From: JAAEQG01 sp023133475
GTDB taxonomy: Bacteria; Planctomycetota; Phycisphaerae; UBA1845
DNA: 18,883 nt
NCBI GenBank assembly: GCA_030631415.1
Contig: DAOVLE010000088.1
Coordinates: 1 to 18,883 of the forward strand
Direction: 5' to 3'
Numbering within the stretch: the stretch's first letter is position 1; every line of letters begins with the position of its first letter. Of this stretch, positions 5,494 to 12,922 are shown one piece after another. Under the pieces are notes generated by a model. The model was given only the letters and a program-made list of their open reading frames with translations. It ran no database searches and had not been told where the DNA came from. The translations under genes and the position numbers were made by a program.

Positions 5494-8400
5494 CTACCGC
5501 CCACGAATAAAAGCGCGGTAGCATTGTATCCAGAGTTGATAGTCCGCCAGCGTGACCGCCCCGTCGCGGTCGATGTCGACTTCGAGCAAGTACTCTGCGT
5601 CCCCCACGTGGGACCCGAATGCACCCAGCAAGAGTTGGTAGTCCTCTTCGTCGACGTCCTGGTCACCGTCGAAGTCCCCACAGGTCTCACATTCGTCGGG
5701 GACCCCGTTCAGGTCGAAGTCCGTGCTGGTGCCGCCGGAAATGTCGCACTCGTCGAGCACACCGTTGATGTTGCAATCGGTGATTTCATCCTGCGGAACC
5801 GCCACACCACCGGTCAGGCACATGTCGAAGTGGTCGAGCTTCATGGTTGCACTTTTGACGTTGCTCGATCCGTTGCCCACCATCTCAACGCGGAAGTAAT
5901 CCATCCGGCGGGCATTGCCACTCAGCGGGCTGAGCACCCTCAAAATCCCGTCGATATAAACCCCCACAGCCCCCGCATCGTTGTCCAGCACCAGCAGAAC
6001 CTCATAGCACCTGCCCTGCTCAATTTCGACTCCGGTATGGTCATACCCGCCCAGGGGATTCCAGACCATGATAGATCCGGGATAATACCACGAAACTGTG
6101 GAGGAAAAGCGAATAGTGACAGCCCTTTCGCCGTTGGTGGCGTCGTGGAGGGAGAACTCCCAGTCGGTCCCGGGGTCCGGGTTGAGGTCAAACCGCACCC
6201 TGAAACTCAACGAATAGATCGCCTCGGCAGGAGGCAACATGCCATAGTACGGCTGAAGGCGCTCGCTGGTCACGTACCAGTCCGGCGGCCCACCGGAAGC
6301 GCTCGGAACGCTGATCTGCACCGCCTTGTCGGCGAGGCCTCCCCCTTCGCATCCGCGTCGGCTAATAATCGCGTTGCCCGCCGGGTTATTCCACCAACCC
6401 GAATCCGGCTCGTCCCAGGGGATTCTGTTGAAATTGTGCAGAGGCGTATTGTTGCCCAGCCCCGAGAACCCATGCCACATGCTCTCGACGCAACGCGGCA
6501 CATCGCACTCGTCCGGTCGCTGGTTAAGGTTGCAGTCCGGGCTGGTGCCTTCGCGGATGTCGCATTCGTCGGCAACGTTATTGGCGTTGCAATCTGGTTC
6601 GCACTCGTCAGGGACACCGTTTGGCTGGCAGTCCGGGCTACTGCCGGCGGCGATGTCGCACTCGTCGGGGATACCGTTGGACTGGCAATCACTGCTGGTC
6701 CCCGCTGCCAGATCACATTCATCGGGGACGGCGTTCCCATTGCAGTCGCGGCTGGTGCCGAGGATGAGGTCGCACTCGTCGGGGACGTTGTTGAACTGGC
6801 AATCCTCGCTAGTCCCGGCGGCGATGTCGCAGCTATCCGCCACACCGTTGCTATTGCAGTCCGGCTCGCACTCGTCGGGGATGCCGTTGCCGGTGCAATC
6901 CTCCGGAGCCGGCGGGCAGGCGATGCCATGGGCTGCGAAGCTCAGGCATATCTCGCACTGGTGAGGGGTGCCGTTGCTCAGGTCCCCGTCATCATCGGCG
7001 ATGGTGAGGACTTCCACCGCGGTAAGCGGATGGGCACTCTGTGCGTAGAGGCCGCCAACGGTGATTTGCGACCAATCGACAAAGAGCTGCCGGGCAAGAT
7101 CGAGCCCCTCGGGGTCGCCGAGGCTTTCCCCAAGTGCCAGCCGGATGTCCCACCAGCACCCCGCCAACACCTGCCCGCAATCGTGTATCTCACCATGGCA
7201 CGGATATTGCTCGTCGGCGGTTGCTATGTTGCGGTAGTAGGTATCCGGGCCTCGCACGTCGCGCCCGATCAGCGGATCATCGTAAAGCAGGATCGACACC
7301 GTGTCGGCAAACCCTTCTCCAAACGCATATTGACGCAGGTCCAGACGGTTGACGATAAAATGGCCGTACTCGTGTGCTACAACGTTGGCATAAGCCATGT
7401 TCACACACCCGCCACCGGAAGTAAAGAAGGCCATTACCTGGTAGAGAGAATAGTAGAAGGCATTGCAAACGCCCGGATAGTTCACCACGCAAGTGATGGG
7501 CATGTCCAATTCCTCGAAGTCGGGCTGGCGATCCTTGTAGAAATCGTGCACCTCGACCGTGCGCATGAACCCGTTGACCTGTGCCGTCAAGTATTCCTCG
7601 GGTACGGGATTGAACAGAAAATCCACCCCATCCCCACCCGCGGCGTACTCCCACAGGTGCAGGTCCTCACCAGAGTAATCGTAAACCTGCACCCAGCGGC
7701 TGATCAGATTAGCCTCCACCAACGCCGGGCCCGCTCCGTCCCACGGCAGCACATAGTCGCCGTTCGTGTTCGTGAAGGTGTTGCCTCCCCCGGTAATCTT
7801 GATGGTCACGTCTTCCAGGCTCATTTCCACCGGAGGGTTGTATGACGTATCGGGCAACGTCCCGGGGGTGGCCAGCCCGCTGACGTGCCCGGTGATGTCG
7901 GTGTTGTAAATCTCATCTCGCACGTAAACCAGGCTGCCGTCGGCGGCGTTCACGAAGAAGGTGTAGCCCTCGATCTCGCCCGGGCTCATCCGGCTGCCGG
8001 TGAACTTCCAGGCTCGAATCGCCGGCTCGCCTGCGGCGACGCCCCTGGCACAAAAAGCCACCAGTTCCGGTGCGGGCCAATCGTCCAGGTCTTCGTACAA
8101 CGCCATGGCTTGCACGCCTGCCACGGCTGCGGCGGCGCCCACCGTAGCTGCGCGAAACCCTTGTGCCGGTGGTTGAGCCAGCTTCCCGGCAAAGTAGACC
8201 GCGCGGTTGGGCACCCCGTTCAACACCAGCACGCGGGCGATCCCATGCTCCACCGGCAGCCCTTCGATGAACTGCTGATAGGCGAACACGGTAAACTTGC
8301 CGAAATGCACCTGATTGCCGCGTGCAAGACGCAGGTCCAGGCTGCGAACCCCCAGCGCCGCACCAAACGTAGCCAGGCAGCGGTCAGCCGCCTCCACCGG

Positions 8401-8670
8401 TGTCGCACCGGTGGTCATCGGTTTGCCATAGAACGCCGAAATACCGGGGTTGTCGGCGTGCCATTGCACCCCTGCATACTGATCCGGCAGTTTGCCTCGG
8501 GCAGCCGGGGACGCTCCATCAGGCAACTCCACGGCACGGGCCAACTGTGCCGCAGGGGCTGCCGCATCGTCCACCAGCCGCGGTTGAGTATGCCCCCCCA
8601 GCGCAAGCTCACAGAATACCCATGACAAGATTGATCCCGCCAGCACGATTTTTACATTGGAAAGTGCCAT
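5494..8670 (-). CDS. Secreted gluzincin-type metalloprotease (fungalysin/M36-like) with DxNxNG repeats and dockerin-like tail
   Basis: 1058 residues from ATG 8670, which has GGGAGAG just upstream; an in-frame ATG 6 codons earlier is less well placed. Order: signal peptide (about 1-25); FTP/PepSY-like propeptide (about 60-230, with FAYQQFIEGLPVEHGIARV as the recognisable core); a short beta region; and a zinc protease domain with H433-E434-Y-G-H437 and the third ligand E452 in GEGFAD. Residues about 589-725 hold nine or so Cys-containing repeats of the type DCNGNGIPDECD. A LamG/jelly-roll-like region follows (about 730-960), then another repeat pair and a terminal dockerin-like pair, DFDGDQDVDEEDY (about 993) and DIDRDGAVTLADY. 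All zinc ligands are present, so it should be an active extracellular or cell-surface protease with a calcium-stabilised stalk. The repeats and tail are typical of planctomycete exoproteins. Confidence 0.88.
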   Translation of the reverse strand: MALSNVKIVLAGSILSWVFCELALGGHTQPRLVDDAAAPAAQLARAVELPDGASPAARGKLPDQYAGVQWHADNPGISAFYGKPMTTGATPVEAADRCLATFGAALGVRSLDLRLARGNQVHFGKFTVFAYQQFIEGLPVEHGIARVLVLNGVPNRAVYFAGKLAQPPAQGFRAATVGAAAAVAGVQAMALYEDLDDWPAPELVAFCARGVAAGEPAIRAWKFTGSRMSPGEIEGYTFFVNAADGSLVYVRDEIYNTDITGHVSGLATPGTLPDTSYNPPVEMSLEDVTIKITGGGNTFTNTNGDYVLPWDGAGPALVEANLISRWVQVYDYSGEDLHLWEYAAGGDGVDFLFNPVPEEYLTAQVNGFMRTVEVHDFYKDRQPDFEELDMPITCVVNYPGVCNAFYYSLYQVMAFFTSGGGCVNMAYANVVAHEYGHFIVNRLDLRQYAFGEGFADTVSILLYDDPLIGRDVRGPDTYYRNIATADEQYPCHGEIHDCGQVLAGCWWDIRLALGESLGDPEGLDLARQLFVDWSQITVGGLYAQSAHPLTAVEVLTIADDDGDLSNGTPHQCEICLSFAAHGIACPPAPEDCTGNGIPDECEPDCNSNGVADSCDIAAGTSEDCQFNNVPDECDLILGTSRDCNGNAVPDECDLAAGTSSDCQSNGIPDECDIAAGSSPDCQPNGVPDECEPDCNANNVADECDIREGTSPDCNLNQRPDECDVPRCVESMWHGFSGLGNNTPLHNFNRIPWDEPDSGWWNNPAGNAIISRRGCEGGGLADKAVQISVPSASGGPPDWYVTSERLQPYYGMLPPAEAIYSLSFRVRFDLNPDPGTDWEFSLHDATNGERAVTIRFSSTVSWYYPGSIMVWNPLGGYDHTGVEIEQGRCYEVLLVLDNDAGAVGVYIDGILRVLSPLSGNARRMDYFRVEMVGNGSSNVKSATMKLDHFDMCLTGGVAVPQDEITDCNINGVLDECDISGGTSTDFDLNGVPDECETCGDFDGDQDVDEEDYQLLLGAFGSHVGDAEYLLEVDIDRDGAVTLADYQLWIQCYRAFIRGR

Positions 8671-8866
8671 GTTTGCTCTCCCACGCAAGAACCTTTAGAA
8701 ATCAGGCATCATCTCAAATAGAATTAACTTGCAAACTGCTTTTCATACAAACTATAGCGCAAAAAATCGAGTCTGTAGCAACATTACCGGGTTTTGTTGT
8801 TGATCTTCGGCGTACTCGGTCGATGAATCCTGCGAGAACATAGGACGTTTTCGTGGGAGGATGGCC

Positions 8867-9000
8867 ATGAATAGCCCCGGGGAGTACGTACCGGATGCGA
8901 CTGAGGGCATCACTCGGGTCGAAGACCTGCCCAAAGCCAAAGTCGCTCAACGCTCTCGCAATTACAGACGTCGGCCATGCCCGGAATGTGAGCATTCGGC
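8867..9000 (+). pseudogene. N-terminal fragment of a transposase (zinc-ribbon type)
   Basis: ATG 8867 is preceded by GGGAGG at good spacing. About 45 residues follow (EYVPDATEGITRVEDLPKA, then RRRPCPECEHSA). The VEDLPKAK segment and RRRPCP-x-C start of a zinc ribbon look like the N-terminus of ISL3-like transposases. The second half of the ribbon and the whole catalytic domain are absent: the frame runs straight into unrelated secreted-protein sequence at about 9000. The upstream 8700-8860 region is AT-richer than its surroundings and may be the left end of the element. Confidence 0.55.
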
Positions 9001-10018
9001 CATGGTAATCTTTATTGATGCACCCAATCCAACTGGCCAAACAGAGTTGCAGGCTGCCACAATTTATGACGGGCCTCGCTTCATACCGTTTGCATCGAAA
9101 CGGATTGATCTGGTAACCTGTGACACAGTTGGAGCTGGGACTATACTTCCCGGCGAAGCTGATTACGCCTTATTTGTAAACTACTATCAAGATCGAGTAC
9201 ATTTCAACGAGTATTACCTCTCGACCGATAGTTATGGAATCCCCGATCTCACCTGCTGCGACGGCAGTACCTTTCTGGCCTACGCTGTTCAGTGTTATGC
9301 CGGCTATGCCATTGCAAACGACGGCAACCAGTGCCTCGAGCATGACCCGGGCTTGGGTTACATAGGTGGTTTCGACGACAGCAACACCAGCGGCATGCCA
9401 GCATCAGTTACTACAGGCCTTGAGGTTGGTATTCAGATGAGTCGGATTGGCTATGGTCTGGAGCGAAACGACGACTTCAACATCTTCGTCGCATTGATGC
9501 CCAATAATGACGGCGTGTGCCGGACACTACAGTTGTTTTGAGTGTTCTTCCCGTCCAGGGAGAGAGTGTGACCATTTACTACGACCCGGAGGAAGGGCCG
9601 TTGGAGGAAGCCGAACAGGTTTTTCTGCACTATGGTTTTGATGAGTGGAGTTCTCCGCTTCCTGAGGAGGAGACCATGACACGCTTTGCAGGGAGATGGA
9701 AGGTCGCCGTCACTGTCAATTCGAACGCATTGCAGTTGGACCTGAACTTCAACGACGGAATCACCACGGACGACAACAGAACGCAGAACTGGCACTTTCC
9801 AATTGTCAGGACGCCGCTGGGTGAAATTGTGGTCATCGATCCCAATCCTGCTGTTGCGGTACAACCTGTGACCATCACGTACGATCCCACGGGCAGGGAG
9901 CTAGCAATCTCCGATAAAGTGAGAGCACACTTTGGGTGGAATGAGTGGCAAGGCGTGCAGGAAGTCTCCATGGATCGCAACACTGAGTGCAAATGGGAAG
10001 TCACCGTTTTCGGAGACA
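9001..10018 (+). pseudogene. Frameshifted remnant of a secreted protein with two CBM25/53-like starch-binding modules
   Basis: The first frame (to 9541) encodes an uncharacterised beta-rich region with TGLEVGIQMSRIGYG and NIFVALMPNNDGV near its end. A second frame resumes at about 9517-9520 (PDTTVVLSVLPV) and gives two related modules. Module 1 has VTIYYDP, then VFLHYGFDEW, then a W-x-V-x-V strand and LDLNFNDG. Module 2 has VTITYDP, RAHFGWNEW and W-EVTV before losing similarity at about 10010. These are the landmarks of CBM25/53 starch-binding domains. A duplicated TG at 9515-9519 (GTGTG) would explain the frame change, a 2-base insertion. No signal peptide is visible because the 5' end has been replaced by the transposase stub. 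It is very probably non-functional. Confidence 0.65.
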
Positions 10019-10079
10019 GAATTGACAGACGAGACATGACACCCAATTGTCTGTCGGGTGGGGGCGGAACGGGGTTTTC

Positions 10080-10470
10080 CAAAACCTCGTTCACCAGCAC
10101 GGAGGAGAGACGCATCGCTGTAATCAACCGTCCGTTGCGGACCTGCCTTTCCCGCTGTCAGAATCGAGTGGATCGCCCTAACAAAGCTGCGATGCGTGTC
10201 TATCGAAACGCTGCAATCCGTGATGCACGCCGCGATCTTGTCCTTGATAGCAGTGAAGGTTTCTTTGAGGTCGTCAATGGAATACTGCCTGTCAGCGATA
10301 TGAACCTCCGGTGTTGTTGCGGCTCGTGAATTGCGTCGCTCTGCAACAGAAATAGATCGAACAACTCGCTCATGTAATCCTCGATGTTTGCGTTGCTCGA
10401 TCCCTGAAAGTTGGCGATAACTGCTTCCAGGATAGTATGGGCCTTCTCATTCTGAGGCAGCGTTTCAATG
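10080..10470 (-). pseudogene. Unidentified broken coding remnant
   Basis: On the minus strand a protein-like stretch begins near 10470 (ETLPQNEKAHTILEAVIANF, then NIEDYMSELFDLFLLQSD). After an apparent frame change near 10325 it continues in another frame (ADRQYSIDDLKETFTAIKDK, then HRSFVRAIHSILTAGKAG). Both parts look like amphipathic helices with natural composition, unlike antisense shadows. I do not recognise the family. A 12-bp inverted repeat (10067-10078 / 10081-10092) lies at the low-coordinate edge, and the integrase stub abuts the other edge. It could be a chance reading. Confidence 0.3.
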
Positions 10471-10483
10471 ACGCAGCTCGTGA

Positions 10484-10692
10484 GTACGGACAACGGCACT
10501 CATCCCCGCACGCTGGCCAAGCTGCTGGGCCACTCCAGCACCCGGGTCACCATGACCTACTACAACCAAGTCACAGACGCCAACCAGAAGGCTGCGGCGG
10601 CCACGATGGACCGGCTATTCGGTGCTCATTTACCCCCGATTTACCCCCGAGCCGATTTGGGCGGCGATGCGGCCAAAGAAAAAGCCTCGTAA
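10484..10692 (+). pseudogene. C-terminal stub of a tyrosine recombinase (integrase)
   Basis: About 65 codons ending in TAA 10692. THPRTLAKLLGHSSTRVTM and YYNQVTDANQKAAAATMDR hold the C-terminal catalytic box of tyrosine recombinases: the LLGHSS segment (His of the R-H-R-Y set) and Y-Y (nucleophile region). The N-terminal DNA-binding region and the first catalytic Arg are missing, so the protein cannot be active. It ends 28 bp from the 3' end of a tRNA gene and points towards it, the usual arrangement at a tRNA-integrated island edge. Confidence 0.8.
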
Positions 10693-10710
10693 CCTTCGTG
10701 GTTACAAGGC
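10676..10710 (-). terminator. Rho-independent terminator of tRNA-Val
   Basis: On the minus strand, just after the tRNA, an 11-bp stem (10710-10700 with 10694-10684, one mismatch) closes a 5-nt loop and is followed by TTTTTCTTT. Spacing to the tRNA 3' end is about 10 nt. Confidence 0.8.
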
Positions 10711-10720
10711 CTTAGATAAC

Positions 10721-10794
10721 TGGGCGATACAGGACTTGAACCTGTGACCTCCTGCGTGTCGAGCAGGCGCTCTAGCCAACTGAGCTAATCGCCC
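10721..10794 (-). tRNA. tRNA-Val (GAC)
   Basis: A 74-nt cloverleaf: 7-bp acceptor GGGCGAT/ATCGCCC, D arm GCTC/GAGC, anticodon stem CCTGC/GCAGG, T arm ACAGG-TTCAAGT-CCTGT and discriminator A73. The anticodon loop is TCGACAC, giving anticodon GAC. A35, C36 and A73 fit valine identity. Position 33 is C rather than the nearly universal T. CCA is not encoded. An integrase stub lies beyond its 3' end, and a terminator follows the gene. Confidence 0.88.
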
Positions 10795-10866
10795 TCGTGG
10801 CATGGCGCATTAGAATGCAAACCTGCTTGCCTGTCAATGCGGAGAAAACAGGCTTGGCCCAATTGC

Positions 10867-11439
10867 CAGGGCAATCGCATCTAATCTGTCGCTCCTGAGC
10901 GCTTTTTTCCCATTTTTTCACGTATTCGGGTTCTGTTAGGGTTGCGCTCTGCGCGCCGAGCGCCTACGTTGTCCTGCCGTGAGTTTGTGAGGCCTCGCTT
11001 TCAATGTGAATCATTGATTATGGACAACGGAATGGACGGAGTGGTATCAAAACCGTTCGCGCTGGTCGGGGCTGCGGAGCTTCGTTTGCGTGGAGTCCGT
11101 GCGTGCGACCGCTGACCACACCTCTACCGAGCGGCGGTACTACATCAGCGACCTGGCCGGCGGAGATGCCCAAGCCATGCTCGGCTACGTCTGCGGTCAT
11201 TGGGGCATCGAGAACAAACTGTACTGGTCGCTGGATGTGACCTTCCGGGAGGACGCTCTGCGAAACCGCGTGGGCCACTCGGCGGAGAACTTCTCCCGCC
11301 TCCGCCGTCTGGCCCTGAACCTGCTGTGACAGGACAAGAGCTGCAAAGTCGGCATCAAAGGAAAACGGCTCAAAGCCTGCCTGGAGGAGCGATACCTGCT
11401 GCAACTTCTGGCAAAGGCGATTTAGATGTGATTGCCCTG
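10867..11439. mobile_element. 573-bp internally deleted ISAs1-family element with both terminal inverted repeats
   Basis: The left end CAGGGCAATCGCATCTAA (10867-10884) and the right end at 11422-11439 are inverted repeats matching at 17 of 18 positions. Between them lies only the C-terminal third of an ISAs1-type transposase. Full-length relatives are about 1.2-1.4 kb, so most of the 5' half is gone. No clear target duplication flanks it. Another lone copy of the end sequence sits at 14788-14803. Confidence 0.82.
11033..11425 (+). pseudogene. ISAs1-family transposase, C-terminal remnant with in-frame TGA
   Basis: From about 11033 the frame reads RWSGLRSFVCVES, then ERRYYISDLAGG, GHWGIENKLYWSLDVTF, REDALRNRVGHSAENFSRLR and ALNLL. 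HWGIEN, LDVTF-x-ED and RLALNLL are hallmarks of ISAs1-family transposases (DDE enzymes; the late E lies in this part). A TGA at 11327-11329 follows ALNLL. The same frame then continues with QDKSCKVGIKGKRLKACLEE to TAG 11425, which is also the family ending, so the TGA is an internal nonsense codon. The N-terminal two thirds, with the first catalytic acids, are absent. The stop codon falls inside the right terminal repeat. Confidence 0.85.
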
Positions 11440-11464
11440 ACCGGGGGCACCCGGCACCCAACTA

Positions 11465-11494
11465 TTGGTGCAAGACCTCATCGGCAGCTATAAT
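11465..11494 (+). promoter_or_regulatory. Sigma-70-type promoter for the exchanger gene
   Basis: TTGGTG (11465-11470), an 18-nt spacer and a perfect TATAAT (11489-11494). Predicted transcript start is about 11501, some 40 nt before the first possible start codon of the exchanger. It lies just outside the IS remnant's right end. Confidence 0.55.
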
Positions 11495-11542
11495 CTCCCC
11501 GCGTGGTTTTGACTTGTACCTGGATGAAGTGAGTGCCTGCAC

Positions 11543-12610
11543 GTGTTTAGCCAATGGCTTTTTGGAGGATCGCCTACCACTTGGAGGATTTTGCTGGAGT
11601 TGGTCATCGCCGGGGCGATTGTGATTTTCGCCGGCTCGAAGCTCACTCGCCTGGCGGATCGGTTGGCTAACGATCTCAACCTGGGGTCGGCGTTGGTTGG
11701 CATGTTGCTGTTGGCGACGGTTACCAGTTTGCCGGAGGTGGTGACGGGTTGCACATCGGTGTACATCGAGAACACCAACATGGCTTTCGCCGCCATTTAC
11801 GGAAGCTGTAGCTTCAACGTGGTGATAATCGTGTTGGTCAACGCGCTGATGGGTGGCGGGTCGGTTCTCACGGGGGCGACTGCAACTCATCGGCTGACCA
11901 GCGCTTTGGGCGGGTGCTTGATTGCCGTTTCGCTGATCGGGGTCATGCTGGTGGACAAGTTTGCCGCCCGGGCGGGGATGGCTCAGGCTATTGAGATCGG
12001 CTGCATGGTGCTGATCTTCGTGACCTACGTTTCCAGCCTGGTGATGGTGCACCGTTTTGAATCCAAGGCGATGGCTGGTATTGAGCCGGAATCGCCGCGT
12101 GTGCATCCTCCCAGAGAGGTGTACGTTGGGATTGTGGTTCTTTCGGCGATTCTGGTGGGGGCATCGTGGTGGTTGGCTCAGGTGGGTAACGTGCTCTCGG
12201 ATCATCCCATCGGGTTTCTCGGCGGGCGGGAGCTCGGAGCCCCCTTCGTGGGGGGGGCGGTTTTGGCGGGGGCGACCTCGCCTCCGGGGGTCGTCACCAG
12301 TTTTGCGGCGGTCAAGTTGGGCAACGTCAACCTCGCTTTGGGCAACATTTTCGGCAGCAACATGTTCAACATTTTCGTGCTGCCCTTCCTGAAGATCGTT
12401 TCGGTAGCCCGGGGCGATGCGTTGCTCATGCACGGAGCGGACTTCGGACTCCGTCAGACCGCCATCGCCGGCTTACTGCCGATTCTGCTCACCTCGATCG
12501 CCATGGCTGGCTTGACGTATGGGACCCGCCGCCGCTTTTTCCGCTTTGGGGTCGATTCGGTGCTGATCGCGGTAGTGTATTGCACCGGGATGGTGCTGCT
12601 GCTTTCTTAG
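11543..12610 (+). CDS. CaCA-superfamily sodium/calcium (or cation/proton) exchanger
   Basis: 355 residues from GTG 11543; the start is uncertain because no clear ribosome site precedes it, and starts further in are possible. About ten hydrophobic segments fall in two halves around a hydrophilic loop (about 170-192). Alpha-1 repeat (about 48-98): G-x-x-LVGMLLLATVTSLPEVV with E65, then YGSCSFN. Alpha-2 repeat (about 233-283): APFVGGAVLAGATSPPGVV, then GNIFGSNMFNIF. The pair of alpha repeats defines inner-membrane exchangers of the YrbG/NCX_Mj type. In alpha-2 the usual TSLPE is TSPPG, so the second cation-binding glutamate is replaced by G249. GSC in place of GSN in alpha-1 also departs from the classic motif, although I recall it from some bacterial subgroups. 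Function therefore may be altered. It appears to be a single-gene unit with its own promoter, followed by hairpin repeats. Confidence 0.85.
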   Translation: MFSQWLFGGSPTTWRILLELVIAGAIVIFAGSKLTRLADRLANDLNLGSALVGMLLLATVTSLPEVVTGCTSVYIENTNMAFAAIYGSCSFNVVIIVLVNALMGGGSVLTGATATHRLTSALGGCLIAVSLIGVMLVDKFAARAGMAQAIEIGCMVLIFVTYVSSLVMVHRFESKAMAGIEPESPRVHPPREVYVGIVVLSAILVGASWWLAQVGNVLSDHPIGFLGGRELGAPFVGGAVLAGATSPPGVVTSFAAVKLGNVNLALGNIFGSNMFNIFVLPFLKIVSVARGDALLMHGADFGLRQTAIAGLLPILLTSIAMAGLTYGTRRRFFRFGVDSVLIAVVYCTGMVLLLS

Positions 12611-12624
12611 CTGTCAGCAGAACT

Positions 12625-12677
12625 GTAGGGCGGGTTTTACCCGCCTTCTCGGCTGCGGCGGGTGGAACCCGCCCTAC
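12625..12677. repeat. Inverted pair of GGCGGGT palindromes
   Basis: GTAGGGCGGGTTTTACCCGC begins at 12625 and its inverted partner ends GCCCTAC at 12677. Together they can form a large hairpin 15 bp after the exchanger stop codon. They probably help terminate or stabilise that transcript, but belong to the dispersed repeat family seen at 1-97 and elsewhere. Confidence 0.75.
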
Positions 12678-12683
12678 AGGCCT

Positions 12684-12758
12684 GGCCGCTCCCTTACGGT
12701 CGCGGTACTGATTGAGGTGGCGGCTCTCGATCAGTACCGCGACCGTGAGGGAGCGGCC
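12684..12758. repeat. 29-bp-arm hairpin element
   Basis: The left arm 12684-12712 (GGCCGCTCCCTTACGG...) and right arm 12730-12758 pair at 28 of 29 positions, with one G-T wobble at the remaining site, around a 17-nt loop. A single arm is also present at 5362-5390. Such a strong stem between two plus-strand genes is likely to affect transcription, but there is no U-tract. Confidence 0.75.
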
Positions 12759-12849
12759 GGCTATTGTGCTTACTTGTCAGACTCTCCAATAACCGGTTCT
12801 GCCGGACGAATAAGTCATTTAGAATAAAGGTGGGTTGGTCGAGGTGACC

Positions 12850-12895
12850 GGCTCCGTGGGACTCTGTACGAGCCTTTCGGGTCGAAACCCGGAGG
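12850..12895 (+). promoter_or_regulatory. Structured leader of the sppA-like gene
   Basis: Two adjacent stems are visible in the 90 nt before the gene: GGCTC/GAGCC (about 12850-12874), and a 9-bp stem with a CGAA tetraloop (12874-12895) whose 3' arm ends GGAGG. That GGAGG is 27 nt from the start codon. The real ribosome site, TTGGAGG, follows at 12910-12916. A weak -10-like TAGAAT lies at 12820-12825 with no convincing -35. No known riboswitch is recognised. Confidence 0.35.
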
Positions 12896-12922
12896 AATCA
12901 ACAAACACGTTGGAGGTATATC

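Noticed and set aside
5524..7845. 773-codon plus-strand open frame
   Set aside because: Antisense shadow of the metalloprotease; its length comes from the GC-rich Asp/Cys repeat codons on the other strand.
8714..9040. 108-codon minus-strand frame opposite the transposase stub
   Set aside because: No recognisable motifs and no ribosome site; the plus strand has GGGAGG and transposase-like sequence.
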